Source: Caldisericota bacterium
GTDB lineage: Bacteria > CAIJMQ01 > JAADFP01
DNA length: 22,675 bases
Assembly (NCBI GenBank): GCA_013152825.1
Contig: JAADFP010000117.1
Location: forward strand, 1-22,675
Direction of reading: 5' to 3'
In this document: positions 22,234-22,675 of the stretch, piece after piece
Layout of the letters: each line of letters starts with the position of its first letter
Position numbering within the stretch: the stretch's first letter is position 1
Notes under the pieces: model-generated
Told to the model about the DNA's origin: nothing
Seen by the model: the letters and a program-made list of their open reading frames with translations, nothing else
The model's database searches: none
Position numbers and translations under genes: made by a program

Positions 22234-22539
22234 ATGAGTGGAAAATTTTTGTCCCCTACTAAGTCAAGGGGAGCAATCTCTGGCCTGCTGGGTGCTTACT
22301 TTATCTTCTTCCCCAGGACAGGAGTAAAGCTTTTCTTCGTATACAGAATTATCTATGTGCCAGCTGTTCTCTACCTGGGAGCCTGGATACTTTTGCAGGC
22401 ATTAAACGGAGGAATAGATCTTGCCCTCAGGGTGGGTGAGACAGCATGGTCTGCTCATATAGGCAGATTTACAATGGGGACACTGATGGCTTTTATTGCT
22501 AAAAATACAGAGAAAATATATGCGCTGGCATATGGATAA
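22234..22539 (+). pseudogene. Truncated rhomboid-like protein, C-terminal half
   Basis: The 101 residues match only the C-terminal half of a bacterial rhomboid. KSRGAISGLLGAYFIFFPR at 10-28 corresponds to the GASGAISG...GAYF...PR region around the catalytic serine helix, and WSAHIGRFTMG at 72-82 corresponds to the AHIGGF...G catalytic-histidine helix (His75 kept). Transmembrane helices 1-3 are missing. At the serine position the motif reads S-R-G instead of S-G, so Ser is either replaced by Arg12 or displaced by one inserted codon. It is probably a non-proteolytic remnant, though its frame is open and starts right after the paralogue 2 stop, so it could still be translated as a small three-helix membrane protein. 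Confidence 0.65.
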
Positions 22540-22592
22540 TGTTTTCCGCCAGGTTAATTCTTGCAGGGGCAAAGTCCTAATTCCTGTCCTGT

Positions 22593-22622
22593 TTGCATAG
22601 TTTCTGCACAGTGTGTTATTAT
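22593..22622 (+). promoter_or_regulatory. Promoter of the right-edge gene
   Basis: TTGCAT (22593-22598), an 18-bp spacer and TATTAT (22617-22622) with an extended TG. It implies a leader of about 43 nt containing the AAAGGAG at 22660-22665. Confidence 0.45.
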
Positions 22623-22671
22623 ATCCTGCGTTTCTCGGATTTTGCTAACTTTTAACTGAAAGGAGAAAAAA

Positions 22672-22675
22672 ATGG
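22672..22675 (+). CDS. Start of a gene cut by the window edge
   Basis: An ATG at 22672-22674, 6 nt after a strong AAAGGAG ribosome-binding site and downstream of a credible promoter. Only the first codon and one base are visible, so nothing can be said about the product. Confidence 0.55.

Noticed and set aside
1..22675. CRISPR arrays, tRNA or rRNA genes
   Set aside because: I saw no regularly spaced repeats, no tRNA-like TTCGA arm context and no rRNA segments on either strand.

Overview
The window looks like chromosomal DNA from an uncultivated diderm bacterium. An AsmA-like envelope protein argues for an outer membrane, and a chromosomal ParABS system and bacterial-type Lon, ClpX, YidC and L34 rule out an archaeon. 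A V-type rather than F-type ATPase, together with a DUF6785 transporter and a CFI-box protein, recalls candidate phyla such as Omnitrophota, Aerophobota or Atribacterota. That placement is a guess from gene content.

Positions 1-13675 are a dense, one-directional housekeeping block. First comes proteostasis: amaP, clpX and lon, joined by TAATG overlaps. Next is ribosome and membrane biogenesis: rpmH, yidD, yidC and an AsmA-like gene, with rnpA missing from its usual place. Then a parS palindrome precedes parA and parB. parB overlaps the first gene of a V-type ATPase operon in the order G/H-like, I, K, E, C, F. The K subunit carries the sodium-binding residues known from Enterococcus hirae NtpK. 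The operon stops after F: the catalytic A and B subunits and the stalk D subunit are not here.

Positions 13676-18132 form a loose, decayed region. It contains the C-terminal stub of a sugar phosphate isomerase, a complete reverse-strand DUF6785 membrane protein with a strong promoter and a terminator, two copies of a 78-nt repeat, an N-terminal stub that resembles an IS1380-type transposase, a possible VOC/glyoxalase stub, and an intact DHDPS/NAL-superfamily aldolase. I read it as an eroded carbohydrate-use segment shaped by mobile DNA.

Positions 18133-22675 are an accessory region. A winged-helix plus HEPN (Swt1-like) protein has a near-perfect 32-bp palindrome upstream and a promoter that implies a leaderless transcript. 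An unknown reverse-strand gene follows. Then comes a compact forward cassette: two paralogous helical proteins with a conserved hydrophobic-basic C-terminal tail, between them a CFI-box protein and a YcgL-type nucleotidyltransferase, and after them an N-terminally truncated rhomboid-like ORF. The start of another gene lies at the right edge. The paralogue cassette is the best candidate for something undescribed, but its function cannot be read from sequence alone.

Several promoters across the window share an extended -10 (TGnTATAAT-like), and some place the start site only a few bases before the initiation codon.
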